Shown: positions 40,135 to 50,133, counted from the first letter of the stretch. The stretch is 64,000 nt of DNA from Rhizobiaceae bacterium (GCA_019635755.1 JAHBYW010000002.1:310001-374000), one strand, 5' to 3'. Translations and numbers: made by a program. Notes: generated by a model from the sequence alone, not told the origin.

Positions 40135-40851
40135 GTGAACACCGCCGCCGCCTTTCTCGACCGCCTGCACGCGTTGCAGTCCGACGACGAACTGCGCAAG
40201 ATCCGGCGCTACTTCAAGGCGGGAGCCGGCGAATATGGCGAGGGCGACCGCTTCATCGGTGTGCGAATGGGGCACGTCTTCGGCCTTGCCAAGGAATTCG
40301 CCGCGCTGCCGCCTTCTGAGATCGAAACGCTGATGGAGAGCGACGTCCATGAGGCGCGGGCGGGCGCCATGAGCGTCATGGCCAAACAATACGCAGACAA
40401 GCAGACGACGCCCGAGCGGCGGCAGGAGCTGTTCGACCTCTATCTGCGGCGGCACGACCGCATCAACAATTGGGACCTCGTGGACCTGGCCGCCTGGCAC
40501 GTGGTCGGGCCGCACCTCGTCGGCAAGAACCGGGAGGTGCTTTACCGCCTCGCCACGTCGAGCATCCTCTGGGAGCGGCGGACCGCAATCCTCGCGACCT
40601 TCGCCTTCATCAAACGAGGCGAACTGGACGACACGTTCGCGATCGCTCAAAGGCTGCTGTCCGATCCGGAAGACCTGATCCACAAGGCGGCCGGCGGCAT
40701 GCTGCGCGCGGCGGGCGGAAAGGACAGGGCGCGGCTGGAAGCCTTTCTCGACCGCCATGCGGCGACGATGCAGCGGACCATGCTGCGCTACGCGATCGAG
40801 CATTTTCCACCCGGCTTGCGCGCGAGATATCTCGGCGCCGGAAAGACATAG
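40135..40851 (+). CDS. DNA alkylation repair protein (AlkD-like HEAT-repeat family)
   Basis: A 238-residue all-helical protein of the AlkD-like superfamily (DNA alkylation repair enzyme). It contains HEAT-like repeats (RRYFKAGAGEYGEGDRFIG, WDLVDLAAWHVVGPHLVG, WERRTAILATFAFIKRGE). Family members excise bulky or positively charged alkylated bases. The GTG at 40135 begins five bases after the VOC gene stop and gives the normal length. It may be cotranscribed with the ArsR operon, which would add a repair function to it. Confidence 0.87.
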   Translation: MNTAAAFLDRLHALQSDDELRKIRRYFKAGAGEYGEGDRFIGVRMGHVFGLAKEFAALPPSEIETLMESDVHEARAGAMSVMAKQYADKQTTPERRQELFDLYLRRHDRINNWDLVDLAAWHVVGPHLVGKNREVLYRLATSSILWERRTAILATFAFIKRGELDDTFAIAQRLLSDPEDLIHKAAGGMLRAAGGKDRARLEAFLDRHAATMQRTMLRYAIEHFPPGLRARYLGAGKT

Positions 40852-40992
40852 CCCGTCTCCGCAACGTTCCCTCCGGTCCGCGACATCAAGCGGATACGTG
40901 CCGGTCCGAAGAGCCTCACGACGGCGTGTCGCGCGACCCGCGAATGCGCTAGAATTGACAATGGCTCGAGCGACTCGGGGCAGGGGCGAACA

Positions 40993-42189
40993 ATGAGCAA
41001 CACCTATACCGTCACCACGCAGACGTCGTGGTTCACCCGTATCAAGAATTCGGTTGTCGGCGTCCTCGTCGGCATCATCCTGATCATCGCCTGTGTGATC
41101 GGCCTGTTCTGGAACGAGGGCCGGGCCGTTCAGACGGCGCGCTCGCTGACGGAGGGCGCCGGCATCGTCGTCAGCGTCGGGGCGGATTCGGTGGAGACCG
41201 CCAATGACGGCAAGCTGATCCATGTCAGCGGGACGACAACGACGACTTCGACGCCGACCGATTCGATGTTCGCCATCTCGGCCCCCGGAATTCGCCTGGT
41301 GCGGACCGCCGAGATGTACCAGTGGACCGAGAAGTCGGAATCCAAGACCCAGGACAAGCTGGGCGGCGGTCAGGAGACGGTCACCACCTACACCTATTCC
41401 AAGGAATGGAGCGACGAGCCGAACGATTCGTCCAACTTCAAGCAGCCGGCGGGCCACGAGAACCCGCCGATGGAGATCCGCAGCCAGCAGTTCCAGGTTC
41501 CGGACGCCAAGCTGGGCGCATTCACGCTGTCGGACAACGTCATCTCGATGATCGGCGGCGAGAAGGTGCTTCCGGTGACGCCGGACCAGGCGGCCGCGAT
41601 CGACGCGGCCTACCAGGGCAACAAGCGCGTCACCGTCGCCGAGAACCGCATCTATCTGGGCTTCAACTCGACCTCGCCGGCGATCGGCGACTACCGCATC
41701 TCCTACGAGATCGCGCCGACTGGCGCGACCAGCATCATCGGCAAGCAGCAGAATGGAGGCTTCGAGCCCTATCAGACCGAGGCCGGCGACGCCCTGCTGA
41801 TGGTGAGCGAGGGCACGGTGACCGCCGACAAGATGTTCGAGGATGCGCAGACGGCGAACACGGTGATCACCTGGATCCTGCGGCTGGTCGGGCTGATCGT
41901 GATGATCATCGGCTTCGCGCTGATCATGGCGCCGCTGTCGGTGCTTGCGGCCGTCATTCCGTTCCTCGGGCGGCTGGTCGGCATGGGTACGGGGATCATC
42001 GCCTTCGTCCTCGGCATCCTGCTCACCTCCGTCACCATCGCCGTCGCCTGGTTCTGGTACCGGCCGATCGTGTCGATCATCGTCATCGCGGTGGGCTTCG
42101 CCATCGCCTGGGGCATCACGCGGCTGGGCCGGAACCGGCAGAAGGCGGCAGGCGAGACAACCGTCGCGCCGGCCGCACCGGCCGCCTGA
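40993..42189 (+). CDS. TMEM43-family membrane protein
   Basis: A 398-residue protein of the TMEM43/LUMA family (DUF1625). One transmembrane helix lies near the N-terminus (VGVLVGIILIIACVIGLFW), followed by the conserved WNEGRAV motif. A long non-cytoplasmic domain with Thr-rich VSGTTTTTSTPTD follows, then about three to four transmembrane helices at the C-terminus. In animals the family is in the inner nuclear/ER membrane; bacterial roles are unknown. It is preceded by GGGGCGAACA and is monocistronic, ending at a hairpin terminator. Confidence 0.88.
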   Translation: MSNTYTVTTQTSWFTRIKNSVVGVLVGIILIIACVIGLFWNEGRAVQTARSLTEGAGIVVSVGADSVETANDGKLIHVSGTTTTTSTPTDSMFAISAPGIRLVRTAEMYQWTEKSESKTQDKLGGGQETVTTYTYSKEWSDEPNDSSNFKQPAGHENPPMEIRSQQFQVPDAKLGAFTLSDNVISMIGGEKVLPVTPDQAAAIDAAYQGNKRVTVAENRIYLGFNSTSPAIGDYRISYEIAPTGATSIIGKQQNGGFEPYQTEAGDALLMVSEGTVTADKMFEDAQTANTVITWILRLVGLIVMIIGFALIMAPLSVLAAVIPFLGRLVGMGTGIIAFVLGILLTSVTIAVAWFWYRPIVSIIVIAVGFAIAWGITRLGRNRQKAAGETTVAPAAPAA

Positions 42190-42215
42190 GCGATACCGCT
42201 TTCGACCCCATGCGG

Positions 42216-42243
42216 CGGGCGCCCCTGGCGCCCGTCTCTCTTT
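42216..42243 (+). terminator. Hairpin terminator after the TMEM43-like gene
   Basis: A perfect 8-base-pair stem, CGGGCGCC at 42216-42223 with GGCGCCCG at 42227-42234, loop CCT, followed by a pyrimidine-rich tail TCTCTCTTT. It is plausible as a Rho-independent terminator although the T-run is interrupted. Confidence 0.6.
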
Positions 42244-42334
42244 CCGGCCGTCCCATCACCGGAGTTTGAATGGACCGGGCAGGGCCAGCACCTATCCTTC
42301 GCGCCTTAGCAATACGCGACGAAGGGAGCGAGAG

Positions 42335-43216
42335 ATGACCCGACCGACCATCACCCAGGCGATGATCGACGCCTATGACGAGTACACGCACCTGACGCTC
42401 GACCGTCGCGGCTTCATGGAGAAGCTGACCCGGCTGGCGGGGTCGGGAGCGGCAGCCGCCGCGATCGCGCCGATGCTGGCGGCGAGCTCCGCCCAGGCGG
42501 CGATCGTCGCCGAGGACGATGCGCGGCTGAAGGCCGAGGACATCACCTGGCCGGGCTCAAGCGGCGAGATGAAGGGCTACCTCGTGACCCCCACCGACCA
42601 GACGGGCAAGCTCGGCGCCGTGATCGTCATCCACGAGAATCGCGGGCTGAACGCCCACATCAAGGACGTCGCGCGGCGCGTGGCGCTGGAAGGATTCGTG
42701 GCTCTCGCGGTCGACCATCTGTCGCCGCTGGGCGGCACGCCGGAGGACGAGGAGAAAGCGCGCGAGATGATCTCGCAACTCGACCCGGCGGTTCGGATCG
42801 CCGACGGCGTGGCGACGGTCGCGTTCCTCGAACAGCACCCGGCCTCGAACGGCAATGTGGGCGCGGTGGGCTTCTGCTGGGGTGGCGGCGCGGTCAACGA
42901 TCTCGCCGTCCATGCACCGTCGCTCGATGCCGGCGTCGCCTATTACGGCCGGCAGGCGGCGTCGGAGGATGCGCCCAAGATCGACGCGCCGCTGCTGCTG
43001 CACTATGCCGGGCAGGACGAACGCATCAATGCCGGCATCGACGCCTACAAGGCGGCACTGGAGGCGGCCGGCAAGGAGTTTACCATCCACGTCTATGAGG
43101 GCGCCCAGCACGCCTTCAACAACGACACGTCGGAAGCGCGCTACGACCAGACGGCGGCGGACCTCGCGTGGGGTCGGACGGTGGCGTTCTTCAAGGAGAA
43201 GCTGGACGGGGCATGA
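42335..43216 (+). CDS. Dienelactone hydrolase family protein, exported
   Basis: A 293-residue alpha/beta hydrolase. The N-terminal region has DRRGFMEKL followed by an Ala-rich hydrophobic stretch ending SSAQAA, so it looks like a Tat substrate although the signal begins at about residue 28. Catalytic residues are the nucleophile Cys in GFCWGGG, the Asp in AGQDERI and the His in GAQHAFNN. Substrates of exported relatives are unknown. ATG 42335 follows GGGAGCGAGAG. Its stop overlaps the cupin start (ATGA). Confidence 0.9.
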   Translation: MTRPTITQAMIDAYDEYTHLTLDRRGFMEKLTRLAGSGAAAAAIAPMLAASSAQAAIVAEDDARLKAEDITWPGSSGEMKGYLVTPTDQTGKLGAVIVIHENRGLNAHIKDVARRVALEGFVALAVDHLSPLGGTPEDEEKAREMISQLDPAVRIADGVATVAFLEQHPASNGNVGAVGFCWGGGAVNDLAVHAPSLDAGVAYYGRQAASEDAPKIDAPLLLHYAGQDERINAGIDAYKAALEAAGKEFTIHVYEGAQHAFNNDTSEARYDQTAADLAWGRTVAFFKEKLDGA

Positions 43217-43731
43217 CCGCCGGAGAACCGCAAACGCATGTGCTGAGACCCGCCGGCGGCATTCCGAACAGCCGGTTGCCGCTGCTGTTCTGGCGCGGAC
43301 GGCTGCCGGCGGCGATGCGGGACGGTGCTCGGGCGCAGGCTCTGTTTCGCCAGAACGGCTGGCAGGGAACCTGGGTCTACACCGTCTTCCCATACTGGCA
43401 TTTCCACACGCGCGGGCACGAGGCATTGGCCTGTGTCTCCGGGACCGCCACGATCGGCTTCGGCGGCGACGGCCTGCTGGAGGCCGACGTCGCGGCTGGA
43501 GACGTCTGCATCATTCCCGCCGGCGTCGGGCACCGGAGGCTTTCGGCGTCCGGCGATTTCCGGATGGCCGGCTGCTACCCGCCGGGCCAGGAGGGCAACA
43601 TCGTCAGGCCCGGCGAACTCGACGAGGATCGCATCGCGCGCGAGATTGAGAGCGTCGCGCTTCCGGTGACCGACCCGATCGGCGGCGACGCCGACCGAGT
43701 CGTGACGGCCTGGCGTTCGTCGGGACCCTGA
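43213..43731 (+). CDS. Cupin-domain protein
   Basis: A 172-residue single-domain cupin. The metal-binding motif region is WHFHTRGHEALACVSG, with candidate ligands at the first and second histidines, and the second cupin motif is GDVCIIPAGVGHRRLS. It starts within the stop codon of the dienelactone hydrolase gene, so the two proteins are coupled and perhaps act on one pathway. A binding or isomerase role cannot be chosen from sequence. Confidence 0.85.
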   Translation: MTAGEPQTHVLRPAGGIPNSRLPLLFWRGRLPAAMRDGARAQALFRQNGWQGTWVYTVFPYWHFHTRGHEALACVSGTATIGFGGDGLLEADVAAGDVCIIPAGVGHRRLSASGDFRMAGCYPPGQEGNIVRPGELDEDRIAREIESVALPVTDPIGGDADRVVTAWRSSGP

Positions 43732-43750
43732 GGGGGGCGGAACCGATCCG

Positions 43751-44239
43751 TCAGGCAGCCGGCTTGCGCTTGATGCCGATCGAGCGGCCGGCCCGTTCCG
43801 GACGCGGGAGCGATGCGTGCGCCGCGAGCATCGCCTTCACATTGGCGGCGATGTCGGCGGGCATCGGCGCGACCTTGGGGCCGGCCATGTCGACGTGCAA
43901 CGCCAGCACCTCGGAGGTGGCCGACACCCAACCCTCGGAATGGATGATTTCCTGGTAGAAGTGGAAGCGCTTCTCGTCGGCGTCGAGCAACTGGGTGGTG
44001 ACGGTGACCGTGTCGCCAAGATGGATCTCGCGAACGTAGCAGACGTGGATCTCGGCGGTGTAGGTGGTCAGCCGCCGCTCCTTCGCGTAGTTCGGACCGA
44101 GGCCGATCGCCTCGAAGGCGTCGTCGGCGCCGCGGTCGAAGATGACGTTGTAGTAGGCCATGTTGAGATGGCCGTTGTAGTCGATCCAGGCCTTCTCGAC
44201 GTCCATGGCGCGGGAGACGAACGGGGTGGGGATCGGCAT
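43751..44239 (-). CDS. Acyl-CoA thioesterase (4HBT/YbgC-like hot-dog fold)
   Basis: A 162-residue single hot-dog protein. The family block DYNGHLNMAYYNVIFDRG is clear, and the catalytic Asp in such thioesterases corresponds to the first D. ATG 44239 is chosen because GGAG stands six bases upstream; a TTG at 44260 is an alternative that adds seven residues. Relatives hydrolyse acyl-CoAs, in carnitine degradation among other routes. It is divergent from the glycolate-oxidase-type gene at 44337. Confidence 0.85.
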   Translation of the reverse strand: MPIPTPFVSRAMDVEKAWIDYNGHLNMAYYNVIFDRGADDAFEAIGLGPNYAKERRLTTYTAEIHVCYVREIHLGDTVTVTTQLLDADEKRFHFYQEIIHSEGWVSATSEVLALHVDMAGPKVAPMPADIAANVKAMLAAHASLPRPERAGRSIGIKRKPAA

Positions 44240-44336
44240 GGTCGTCTCCGGGCTGGACAAAGGCGCGACGGGCGTGGACTGTCCGGCTTTCTAGAGCCTT
44301 GCCGGCAGGGCCGATAGTCCATTCGCGGAGGAAAAC

Positions 44337-45764
44337 ATGGCCCTGAGCGACCTGGTCCGGGTCGAGCGCAACGAGGTCGGCATCGCGACGGTGCTCGGCA
44401 TCCTCAAGCAGCGTTTGGGCGAGCGCTTCCAGACGGGGCAGGCGATCCGCGAGCAGCACGGCCACACGACGACCTACATCCCGAATCAGCCGCCGGACGG
44501 CGTGGCGTTCGTGCAGACGGCGGGCGAAGTCGAGGACGTCGTGCGCGCCTGCGGCGAGCATCGTGTCCCGGTCATCCCGTTCGGCGTCGGCACATCGCTC
44601 GAAGGGCACGTCAACGCACCGGGTGGCGGCATCTCGGTCGACACGTCGCAGATGAACCGCGTCGTCGCCGTCCATGCCGACGACCTCGACTGCACCGTTG
44701 AGGCCGGCGTGACGCGCGAGCAGCTCAATACGCATCTCAGGGACACCGGCCTGTTCTTCCCGATCGATCCCGGCGCCAATGCGACGCTGGGCGGCATGGC
44801 GGCGACGCGCGCCTCCGGCACCAATGCGGTGCGCTACGGGACGATGCGCGAAAACGTGTTGGCGCTGACCGCCGTCATGGCGGACGGGCGAAGCATCACC
44901 ACCGCCAGGCGGGCGAAGAAGACCTCTGCCGGCTACGACCTGACGCGGTTGCTGGTTGGCTCGGAAGGGACCCTCGGCGTCATCACCTCGGTCACGCTGA
45001 AGCTCGCCGGCATCCCGCAGGCGATCTCAGGCGGGGTGTGTCCGTTCCCGTCCGTCGAATCGGCATGCCGGGCGGTGATCGAGACGATCCAGATGGGCAT
45101 CCCGGTCGCGCGGATCGAGCTGGTCAACCAGCTCCAGATGCGGGCGATGAAGACCTACAACAAGCTCGACTATCCCGAGAGCCCGTGCCTGTTCGTCGAG
45201 TTCCACGGCTCCGACGCAGGCGTGGCGGAACAGGCGGAGATGTTCGGCGAGATCGCTGCGGGGCAGGGCGGCGGGCCGTTCCTGTGGACGACGGTCGCCG
45301 AGGAGCGGACCAAGCTGTGGAAGGCAAGGCACGAGGCATACTGGTCGGCGCAGACGCTGCGGCCCGGCGCGCGCGGTCTGTCGACCGACGTCTGCGTGCC
45401 GATCTCGCGGCTGGCCGAGTGCATCGCCGAGACGGAGGCCGACATTGCGCGGAACGGGCTCGTCGCGCCGATCGTCGGCCATGTCGGCGACGGCAATTTC
45501 CACGTGCTCGTGCTGATGGATGTCAACGATCCGAAGGAGATCGCCGCGTCGGAGGCGTTCGTGGGGCGCCTCAACGAGCGCGCCATCGCGATGGACGGCA
45601 CCTGTACGGGCGAACACGGGGTCGGCCAGGGCAAGATCGGCTTCATCGAGCGCGAGCACGGCGCCGGCGCCGACTACATGCGCATGATCAAGCGCGCGCT
45701 CGATCCGCTGAACATCATGAACCCGGGAAAGATCCTGCCGGCGGGACAGGATGCAGGGCGGTAG
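44337..45764 (+). CDS. FAD-linked oxidase, GlcD / D-lactate dehydrogenase family
   Basis: A 475-residue FAD-dependent 2-hydroxyacid dehydrogenase. The FAD domain (PCMH fold) shows PVIPFGVGTSLEGHV and the PGANATLGGMAATRASG loop. The C-terminal domain has VGHVGDGNFHVLV (metal/substrate histidine) and ends with LNIMNPGKIL. It starts behind GCGGAGGAAAAC. No GlcE or GlcF subunit is adjacent, so it may be a one-component enzyme using D-lactate or a related acid. The specific substrate is inferred only. Confidence 0.9.
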   Translation: MALSDLVRVERNEVGIATVLGILKQRLGERFQTGQAIREQHGHTTTYIPNQPPDGVAFVQTAGEVEDVVRACGEHRVPVIPFGVGTSLEGHVNAPGGGISVDTSQMNRVVAVHADDLDCTVEAGVTREQLNTHLRDTGLFFPIDPGANATLGGMAATRASGTNAVRYGTMRENVLALTAVMADGRSITTARRAKKTSAGYDLTRLLVGSEGTLGVITSVTLKLAGIPQAISGGVCPFPSVESACRAVIETIQMGIPVARIELVNQLQMRAMKTYNKLDYPESPCLFVEFHGSDAGVAEQAEMFGEIAAGQGGGPFLWTTVAEERTKLWKARHEAYWSAQTLRPGARGLSTDVCVPISRLAECIAETEADIARNGLVAPIVGHVGDGNFHVLVLMDVNDPKEIAASEAFVGRLNERAIAMDGTCTGEHGVGQGKIGFIEREHGAGADYMRMIKRALDPLNIMNPGKILPAGQDAGR

Positions 45765-45884
45765 GGTGGGCCGCTCGTATTCCGGGAGCCGCGGCAGCAG
45801 GCACTTGCCACTTTATCGACATGCTGATCAGGCTACACTGGCGTTCGGCTTCCACATCCTGGACACGGCCAAGAACGCGGGAGA

Positions 45885-48800
45885 TTGGTTCTGGCGCGGT
45901 TTTTCGTAGTCATCGGCGGCCTGTTCGTCCTGGCGCTCACGGTGGTGCTGGTCGGTCCCTATTTCATCGACTGGAGTACCTATCGCGCCGATTTCGAGCG
46001 CGAGGCCAGCGCCATGCTGGGCCGCAAGGTGACCGTGCGCGGCGAGGCCTATGCGCGAATCCTGCCGCTGCCGTCGGTGACGTTCACCGACGTGGTCGTC
46101 GGCGAGGGCCTCGTACCCGTCGTCTCGATCGAGGAGTTCTCGATGGACGCGGAGCTGGCGCCGCTGCTGGCCGGCGAGTTCGTCGTCTACGACATGCGCA
46201 TCGTGCGGCCGCGCGCCAATCTCGGCATGGACGCGAACGGGCGTCTCGACCTGGCGCTCAGCCCCTCGGGTCCGCTGGACCCCGGCAACGTCAAGCTCGA
46301 GAAGGTGACAATCACCGAGGGCCGCATCGCAATCCGCGACGCCGCGAGCGACCGCGAGCACCTGCTGTCGGAGATCAACACGGACATCTCGGCCCGCTCG
46401 CTGCGCGGGCCGTGGCGGATCGACGGGTCGCTGCGCGTCAACGGGATGCGGACCGGGATATCGGTGTCGACCGGGACCCTCGACGGTTCGGGCTCGATGC
46501 GGGTCCGGCTGCGCGCCGAGCCGGCGATCCAGGCCTTCGTGCTGGAGACCGACGGGGAGGTGACGGTGGCGGGCGGCAAGCCGCGCTACGAGGGCACCTT
46601 CAAGCTGGCCGAGAACACGGTCCGCACCGCTGAACTCCGGACCGGCGGCGGCGAGACGATCCAGACGACGGACACCAAGGCCGTGCCGGCCTATCGCGTG
46701 ACCGGCAAGTTCGTCGCCAACAACCACCGCGTCGACGTCGCCGAATACCGGCTGGAGACCGGGCCGCTGCAGGATCCCTATACGGCCGACGGCAGTGCCT
46801 ATGTCGAGTTCGGGGCCAATGCGCACTTCGCCATCGAGGCGGACGGCGCGCAGGTGCGCTTCGACGACGCGCTGGACGTGGCCGGGCAGGGCGGCGGGCT
46901 GACCCTCACGGACCGCGCGCTCGCCATCCAGAACGCGCTGATCGATTTTCCGCAGCCGTCGATGCCGGGGTCGATCGAGATCGACCTTCCCGCGGTCGTC
47001 GCAGGCGACACGACCATCCGCGACGTCAAGGTTTCGGCCGAACCGGCCGAGGGCGGCTGGTCGATCAAGGCGCTCTCGGCGCTGCTTCCGGGGCGCGCCA
47101 CGCTGGAGGCCAACGGCGTGCTCAGGACCGGCGACGCGGATTTCGGGTTCGCCGGCTCGCTGCTGCTCGCGATCGGCCAGCCGTCCGGCTTCGCCGCCTG
47201 GCTCTCCAAGGACGTCGACGACGCGATCCGCCGTCTTCCCGCCGCCGGCTTCAAGGCGACGGTCGACATGACGCCAACGCGCCAGAGCTTCCACGACGTG
47301 GAACTGCGGCTGGGCAATGCCATGTTCGAGGGCGACCTGGACAATGTCGCGGCTGCGGACACGCGGCCTTCCCTGTCTCTGACGCTGGACGGCGAAGCGC
47401 TCGACGTCGACGGCATGGCGGCCTTCGCCTCGCTCTTTGTCAGCGACGCGGGCGTCGCGCGGTTCTCCGACCGCGACGTCGACATCGACGTGACGGCCGG
47501 CCCGGTGACCGCGTCGGGCCTGACGGCCGAGTCCGTCGACACGCGCATGCGGTTCCGCAGCGGCGCGCTGGAGATCGACAAGCTGTCGGTGACCGGGCTG
47601 GCGGGAAGCTCGCTCAGCGCCACCGGCTCCATAAAGGACCTCACCGGCAGCCCGACCGGCAATTTCGACGCCTCGATCATCGGGACCGACCTGGCGCCGC
47701 TGTTCGGGCTCCTGGCAGCGCAATATCCGGACGTGGCCGTGCTGAAGCAGATCAACAGCCGGACGGCGGCCTATCGCGGCCTGCTGGAATCCACGCGCGT
47801 CGACATGGACCTGACGGCGGTCAAGAACGACGACGCCACGACCGGCATCGCGCTGAGCGCCAAGGGCGAGGCCGGCGGCACGCGCTTCACCCTGTCGGGC
47901 TCCGCCAATGGCGACGTCGACGCCCTGGACAAGGCGGCTTTCAAGGTTTCGCTGACGGCGGAGAACGGCGACGCGGCGGCGCTGATGGCGCTGTACGGTT
48001 TCCGCGTGCTTCCGGAGCTGGGCGTCGTCGGCGCCGGGCAGACGACGCTGACCGCCGATGGCTCGCTAGCCGAGGGGCTGGCGACCGTCGTCGACATCAG
48101 CGGCGCCGACATGCAGGCCCAGTTCGACGGCTTCGTCTCGTCGGCAGATGGCGCGCTTTCGGCGCGCGGGCAGTTGAGGCTCGAGGCGGCCGACATCGAG
48201 CCGTGGCTGATGACGGCGGGCCTGCGGCTGCCGGGCGGCGGGCTCGGCCTGCCGGTCTCGCTCACCGCTTACGGCGACCTCGCGAAGGGCGTGCTGACGC
48301 TCGCTGACATCGATGGCGAGGTGGCGGACGGGCCGATCGCCGGCACCGTCAGCGCCGAGCTGAAGGACGGCGTGCCGCATCTTGGCGGCTCCGTCGCACT
48401 CGACGCGCTGAACCTCACCGAGGTCGCGGCGCTGACGCTCGGACCCGCGGCGCTGGAGTACCAGGACGGCTATCTGTCGGACACGCCATTCTCGACCAGC
48501 GTCACCCCGCCGTTCACCGCCGACATGGAGCTGCGGGCGATCTCGTTTGCCGCGCAGCCACTCGGCGTCATCGACAATGCGAGCATGGCGGTGCGGATCG
48601 AGAAGGACGGCCTCAAGCTCACCGACCTCAAGGGCGGGCTGAATGGCGGCGAGCTCGGCGGCCTGATCGAGCTGAAGAACAGCGGCGGCAATGCCTATTT
48701 CGGGGCACAGCTGCGCCTTGCCGGAGCCGACATCTCGACCCTGCTCGATGGCGTCGCGTTCGGCGGAAAGGCGGATGTCACCGCCAGCCTGACCGCCAAC

Positions 48801-49682
48801 GGAAAGTCGCCCGGCGGGCTGATCGCGTCGCTCGCCGGCTCCGGGACCGCGACGCTCGGCGACATCACGATCCCCGGCCTCAATCCCGACGCGCTGCCCC
48901 GGATCATCGCGGAGGCCGACCGTATCGGCCGCGACGTCAATGCCGAGCAGACCGCCGCGTTCGCCCCGGCGATCCTGTCGGACGGGACGTTCCGCGCGCA
49001 GACCGGGGAGCTTGCGTTCACGCTGGCGGCCGGCGTGCTGCGCGCGCCGCCGCTGAAGCTCACCAATCCGAGCGCGTCGCTGACGACCGAGGTGCGCTTC
49101 GACGCCAACACCTCGGTGGCGAGCGCCAGCGGGACGCTTGCCTTCGTGCCCGGCAAGGAGGCGCTGGTCGGCTCCGAGCCGACGGTGGATTTCGTGCTGT
49201 CGGGGCCGCTTGGCGAGACCGTCCTGACCTTCGATACCCAGCCGCTGGCGCAGTTCTTGACACAGCGGACGCTGGAGATCGAGCAGGACCGGGTCGAGAG
49301 CCTTCAGGCGGGGCTGCTCGAGAAGCAGCGGCTGCGCCGCGAGGTCCGCTACTACGCGGCGCTGGACGTCGTGCGGGACAAGGCGGCGGACATCCTGCGC
49401 GAAGAGGAGGCCGAAGCGCGCCGGGCCGAAGCGGAGGCCGACAAGCTCCGCGCCGAGGAGCAGGCGCGGCTGCAGGCCGAGGAAGACGCGGCCCGCGAGA
49501 AAGCCGAAGCCGAGGCGGCGCGGCAAAAAGCCGAAGAGGACGCCCTTAGGCTCGCCGAGGAGGCTGCGCGCCAGGCGGCTGTGCCGGGCGAGGTCGCACC
49601 TGCGGACAGGGGCGCGCCATCCGGCGGCGACAATTTCGACGCGATCCGGAGTATCCTGGCCAGCCCGCCGGCGGTGGAATAG
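45885..49682 (+). CDS. AsmA family protein, large (1265 residues)
   Basis: An envelope protein with one N-terminal transmembrane helix (residues 4-24) followed by the AsmA domain: IDWSTYRADFEREASAMLGR is the family's opening block. The large periplasmic region of repeating beta-strand groups (VTASLTANGK and similar) resembles the bridge-like AsmA proteins that move lipids between the membranes. The C-terminus, from about residue 1120, is a charged Glu/Ala/Lys/Arg coiled-coil segment. The start is a TTG at 45885 behind GCGGGAGA; no better start lies nearby. It is a stand-alone gene after a 120-base gap. Confidence 0.9.
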   Translation: MVLARFFVVIGGLFVLALTVVLVGPYFIDWSTYRADFEREASAMLGRKVTVRGEAYARILPLPSVTFTDVVVGEGLVPVVSIEEFSMDAELAPLLAGEFVVYDMRIVRPRANLGMDANGRLDLALSPSGPLDPGNVKLEKVTITEGRIAIRDAASDREHLLSEINTDISARSLRGPWRIDGSLRVNGMRTGISVSTGTLDGSGSMRVRLRAEPAIQAFVLETDGEVTVAGGKPRYEGTFKLAENTVRTAELRTGGGETIQTTDTKAVPAYRVTGKFVANNHRVDVAEYRLETGPLQDPYTADGSAYVEFGANAHFAIEADGAQVRFDDALDVAGQGGGLTLTDRALAIQNALIDFPQPSMPGSIEIDLPAVVAGDTTIRDVKVSAEPAEGGWSIKALSALLPGRATLEANGVLRTGDADFGFAGSLLLAIGQPSGFAAWLSKDVDDAIRRLPAAGFKATVDMTPTRQSFHDVELRLGNAMFEGDLDNVAAADTRPSLSLTLDGEALDVDGMAAFASLFVSDAGVARFSDRDVDIDVTAGPVTASGLTAESVDTRMRFRSGALEIDKLSVTGLAGSSLSATGSIKDLTGSPTGNFDASIIGTDLAPLFGLLAAQYPDVAVLKQINSRTAAYRGLLESTRVDMDLTAVKNDDATTGIALSAKGEAGGTRFTLSGSANGDVDALDKAAFKVSLTAENGDAAALMALYGFRVLPELGVVGAGQTTLTADGSLAEGLATVVDISGADMQAQFDGFVSSADGALSARGQLRLEAADIEPWLMTAGLRLPGGGLGLPVSLTAYGDLAKGVLTLADIDGEVADGPIAGTVSAELKDGVPHLGGSVALDALNLTEVAALTLGPAALEYQDGYLSDTPFSTSVTPPFTADMELRAISFAAQPLGVIDNASMAVRIEKDGLKLTDLKGGLNGGELGGLIELKNSGGNAYFGAQLRLAGADISTLLDGVAFGGKADVTASLTANGKSPGGLIASLAGSGTATLGDITIPGLNPDALPRIIAEADRIGRDVNAEQTAAFAPAILSDGTFRAQTGELAFTLAAGVLRAPPLKLTNPSASLTTEVRFDANTSVASASGTLAFVPGKEALVGSEPTVDFVLSGPLGETVLTFDTQPLAQFLTQRTLEIEQDRVESLQAGLLEKQRLRREVRYYAALDVVRDKAADILREEEAEARRAEAEADKLRAEEQARLQAEEDAAREKAEAEAARQKAEEDALRLAEEAARQAAVPGEVAPADRGAPSGGDNFDAIRSILASPPAVE

Positions 49683-49703
49683 GGCATGTTCCCCCGGGGC
49701 GGC

Positions 49704-49925
49704 CTACGTCGCGCCGGCCTTCGCCTGATGCAGCACGAACACCCGCAGCGCGGATGATAGATTGGCCTCGCGCGGCCGACTGGCATCGACCTCGGCGACA
49801 AGCGCTGCAAGGCTGACGCGCCGTGTCGCGGCGATGCCCGCCAGGTCGTCGAAGAACGGCTGTTCAAGCGAAAAGCTCGTGCGGTGGCCGCGGATCGTCA
49901 CCGAACGCTTGACGACGTAAGCCAT
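49704..49925 (-). CDS. Ribbon-helix-helix domain protein
   Basis: A 73-residue RHH protein (RHH_4 type). The beta-strand segment RSVTIRGHRTSFSLEQPFF and the LAALVAEVDASR helix are typical. Such proteins bind DNA as dimers; this family is common in alphaproteobacteria beside sspB, as here, but its target is unknown. It is 11 bases from the DUF4169 gene and in the same transcription unit. Confidence 0.85.
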   Translation of the reverse strand: MAYVVKRSVTIRGHRTSFSLEQPFFDDLAGIAATRRVSLAALVAEVDASRPREANLSSALRVFVLHQAKAGAT

Positions 49926-49936
49926 GCGGTGGCGCC

Positions 49937-50131
49937 TTACTCGGTGTCGGGGGACGGCTTCTCGAGCCTGTGGCCCTCGGCCTCGCGCTCTGCCTTTTCG
50001 GCGGCAAGCCGGTCGCGGATCTTCTCGTCGCGGGTGCGCCCGTGCCGCGCACGGGATTCAACCGCCTCCTGCTCCCGCCGCGCCCGCTCGGCACGCTTGC
50101 GCGCCATCCGCAGGTTGACGATGTCGGCCAC
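49937..50131 (-). CDS. DUF4169 family protein
   Basis: A 64-residue, highly charged, helical protein beginning with the DUF4169 pattern ADIVNLRMARKRAERARR and rich in Arg/Glu. The start is GTG 50131, two bases after the sspB stop. Function is unknown, but the order sspB-DUF4169-RHH is typical for rhizobial genomes and suggests one operon. Confidence 0.85.
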   Translation of the reverse strand: MADIVNLRMARKRAERARREQEAVESRARHGRTRDEKIRDRLAAEKAEREAEGHRLEKPSPDTE

Positions 50132-50133
50132 GC

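Noticed and set aside
45828-47723. 631-codon minus-strand open frame under the asmA gene
   Set aside because: Antisense to a clear AsmA protein; no motif.
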